Assembly: GCF_021608225.1 (NCBI RefSeq)
Contig: NZ_JAKIJS010000001.1
Coordinates: 1,426,001 to 1,490,000, forward strand
DNA length: 64,000 nucleotides
DNA from: Pseudalkalibacillus berkeleyi
GTDB lineage: Bacteria > Bacillota > Bacilli > Bacillales > Fictibacillaceae
Direction: 5' to 3'
Of the stretch, positions 62,975-64,000 are shown one piece after another; positions within the stretch are counted from its first letter, which is position 1, and every line of letters starts with the position of its first letter. Both the position numbers and the translations under genes were made by a program. The notes below the pieces were generated by a model. That model worked only from the letters and a program-made list of their open reading frames with translations. It had not been told where the DNA came from and ran no database searches.

Positions 62975-63003
62975 TATTTTTACCAATTTTGGTTGGTTTA
63001 TAC
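62975..63003 (-). promoter_or_regulatory. Putative sigma-F promoter of dacF
   Basis: On the minus strand, GTATA (63003-62999) and GGTAAAAATA (62984-62975) are 14 bases apart, fitting the GYWTA / GGnnAnAHTR forespore pattern. Location 30 bases before the dacF ribosome site is right. Confidence 0.6.
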
Positions 63004-63062
63004 TTATATTGGTAATTTGGATTAAGTGGAGGGAAGAGGTTTTTGTTGCGGGAATCACGGTA

Positions 63063-63177
63063 TGCACGATAAAACTTGAGTTTTGCACGATAAATTCCGA
63101 GTTTTGCACGATAAATTCCGAGTTTTGCACGATAAATTCCGAGTTTTGCACGATAAAACCTAATTTGTGCACAATAA
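63063..63177. repeat. Tandem 21-base repeat with core TGCACGATAA (locus B)
   Basis: Six cores start exactly every 21 bases at 63063, 63084, 63105, 63126, 63147 and 63168 (the last is TGCACAATAA). The linker in the central copies is ATTCCGAGTTT. The 21-base period creates a false repetitive reading frame. Same core as 41041-41110. Confidence 0.9.
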
Positions 63178-63232
63178 CCAGTTTTGAAACTTTGCTAAGT
63201 CATAGTTGCGCGTATGTATACTTTTTTCACAT

Positions 63233-63282
63233 AAAAAAAGGCTGCCCCGTACACCTACTCTCATAGGTGTTTTGGGACAACC
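63233..63282 (-). terminator. Terminator of pdp (GCCCC/GGGACA type hairpin)
   Basis: GGCTGCCCC pairs with GGGACAACC across an inner perfect stem ACACCTA/TAGGTGT (63251-63257 with 63264-63270), and a seven-base T run follows on the minus strand. Related to 41130-41171. Confidence 0.8.
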
Positions 63283-63302
63283 TGATTTTCATCATAGTCA
63301 GT

Positions 63303-64000
63303 TTACATAATTTCTTTATAGACAAGTGGTGGCGCATCGACTTTTTCAGATGAAATCGTATATGCATCACGTAATTTCTTCAATACGTCATCAACATTTT
63401 CTTGATTGCTGTGTAGAGTTGCGATTGCGTCGCCTTCTTTCACTTCATCTCCAACCTTCTTATGAAGGACGATTCCTACTGCTAAATCAATGACTGATTC
63501 CTTTGTCGCACGGCCGGCACCTAATAGCATTGCTGCAGTTCCTACTTCATTCGCAGTAATTTCTGATACGAATCCGGCTTTGTCTGCTACGAATGGAATT
63601 TGATGTTTTGCCTGTGGCATTTTGCTTGGATCGTCAATAACTGTTTCGTCGCCACCTTGTGCTTTTAAGAATGTCTTGAATGCTTCGATCGCTTTGCCAT
63701 TCTTCATCACATCAATTAGCATTTGGCGAGCTTCTTCTACTGTTTCAGCTTTTTTAGCTAGAACAACCATAAACGAACCAAGCGTCAGGCACAATTCTTC
63801 AAGGTCTTTAGGACCATTACCTCGTAACGTGTCCGCTGCCTCTTTTACCTCAAGCGCATTACCAATCGCAAATCCTAAAGGCTGGCTCATGTCGGAGATG
63901 ACTGCCATTGTGTTTCGGCCCACATTGTTTCCGATTTTCACCATTGCGTTAGCAAGTTCTTCTGCTTGCTCAACTTCTGTCATGAATGCCCCGGCTCCTG
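63303..64000 (-). CDS. pdp: Pyrimidine-nucleoside phosphorylase, C-terminal part (cut by window edge)
   Basis: Splits uridine and thymidine using phosphate. About 232 C-terminal residues are visible, opening in-frame with GAGAFMTE, then [18 protein letters not shown] and the PYNP C-terminal domain ([22 protein letters not shown], abbreviated [14 protein letters not shown]). The frame continues past the edge. Adjacent to dacF, as in many Bacillaceae with a drm-pupG/punA-pdp cluster (the upstream genes are not visible). Confidence 0.95.
   Translation of the reverse strand, partial: GAGAFMTEVEQAEELANAMVKIGNNVGRNTMAVISDMSQPLGFAIGNALEVKEAADTLRGNGPKDLEELCLTLGSFMVVLAKKAETVEEARQMLIDVMKNGKAIEAFKTFLKAQGGDETVIDDPSKMPQAKHQIPFVADKAGFVSEITANEVGTAAMLLGAGRATKESVIDLAVGIVLHKKVGDEVKEGDAIATLHSNQENVDDVLKKLRDAYTISSEKVDAPPLVYKEIM

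Noticed and set aside
62927-63172. Open frame on minus encoding a repeated FIVQNSE peptide
   Set aside because: It is the translation of the 21-base tandem array. The related array at 41041 has a 20-base period and cannot encode a repeat, so the conserved unit is DNA, not protein. No ribosome site or family.
62946-63266. Open frame on plus across the same array (EFCTINS repeats)
   Set aside because: Mirror of the same 21-base periodicity; runs through the dacF promoter and pdp terminator.

Overview
This window looks like core chromosome of an endospore-forming Bacillaceae (Firmicutes). Gene order follows the Bacillus subtilis hbs-to-lysA/spoIIA region almost gene for gene. It carries spoIVA, spoVIF, sleB-ypeB, spmAB, dacB, the spoVA operon, the spoIIA operon and dacF, all diagnostic of endospore formers. 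DNA is AT-rich, Shine-Dalgarno sites are strong (AGGAGG type), and TTG and GTG starts are fairly common. The species cannot be named from this sequence. Most genes are on the minus strand; the plus-strand exceptions are ypzI, an asparaginase, a 72-residue orphan, fer, ppa, serA, a YjcZ-like micro-gene and ypuF. I see no rRNA, tRNA, prophage, insertion sequence or CRISPR array.

Layout. 1-8.6 kb: folE (cut by the left edge), hbs, spoIVA, yphF, yphE, spoVIF, then der-plsY-gpsA, yphA and ypzI. 8.7-19.3 kb: ypfD (S1-like), plsC-cmk, ypfB, ypfA (PilZ), sleB-ypeB, prsW, asparaginase, ypdA (bacillithiol disulfide reductase), gudB. 19.3-26.9 kb: a structured intergenic element, then ypbH (mecA paralog), ypbG, a small membrane protein, a CBS-ACT protein, ypbF/E/D, recS, ypbB. 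27-34 kb: fer, an immune-inhibitor-A metalloprotease, family I pyrophosphatase, serA, a PHP phosphatase, and an M23/LysM protein with a hairpin-masked ribosome binding site. 34-41 kb: resE-resD, then resC-resB-resA and rluB. 41-48 kb: spmB-spmA-dacB, bpsB-bpsA (alkylpyrone synthesis), a YjcZ-like micro-gene, an unrecognised gene in the ypuI slot, scpB-scpA, ypuF. 48-55 kb: ribT, ribH, ribBA, ribE and ribD under an FMN riboswitch, ppiB, and lysA under a lysine riboswitch. 55-64 kb: spoVAA-spoVAF, sigF-spoIIAB-spoIIAA, dacF and pdp (cut by the right edge).

The sporulation part can be read as a temporal cascade from its promoters. A sigma-H type promoter with Spo0A-box-like sites precedes spoIIAA. 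A sigma-F type promoter precedes dacF. A sigma-G type promoter precedes spoVAA. A sigma-E type promoter precedes spoIVA.

No obviously new multi-gene system is present. The most unusual signals are non-coding: (a) the same 10-base tandem unit (TGCACGATAA) in two arrays with different periods, each followed by a related GCCCC/GGGACA hairpin; (b) a roughly 215-base structured element at 19542-19757 with two identical hairpin loops; (c) a 9-bp stem that hides the Shine-Dalgarno of the M23/LysM gene; (d) a gene whose Shine-Dalgarno lies inside the upstream gene's terminator stem.
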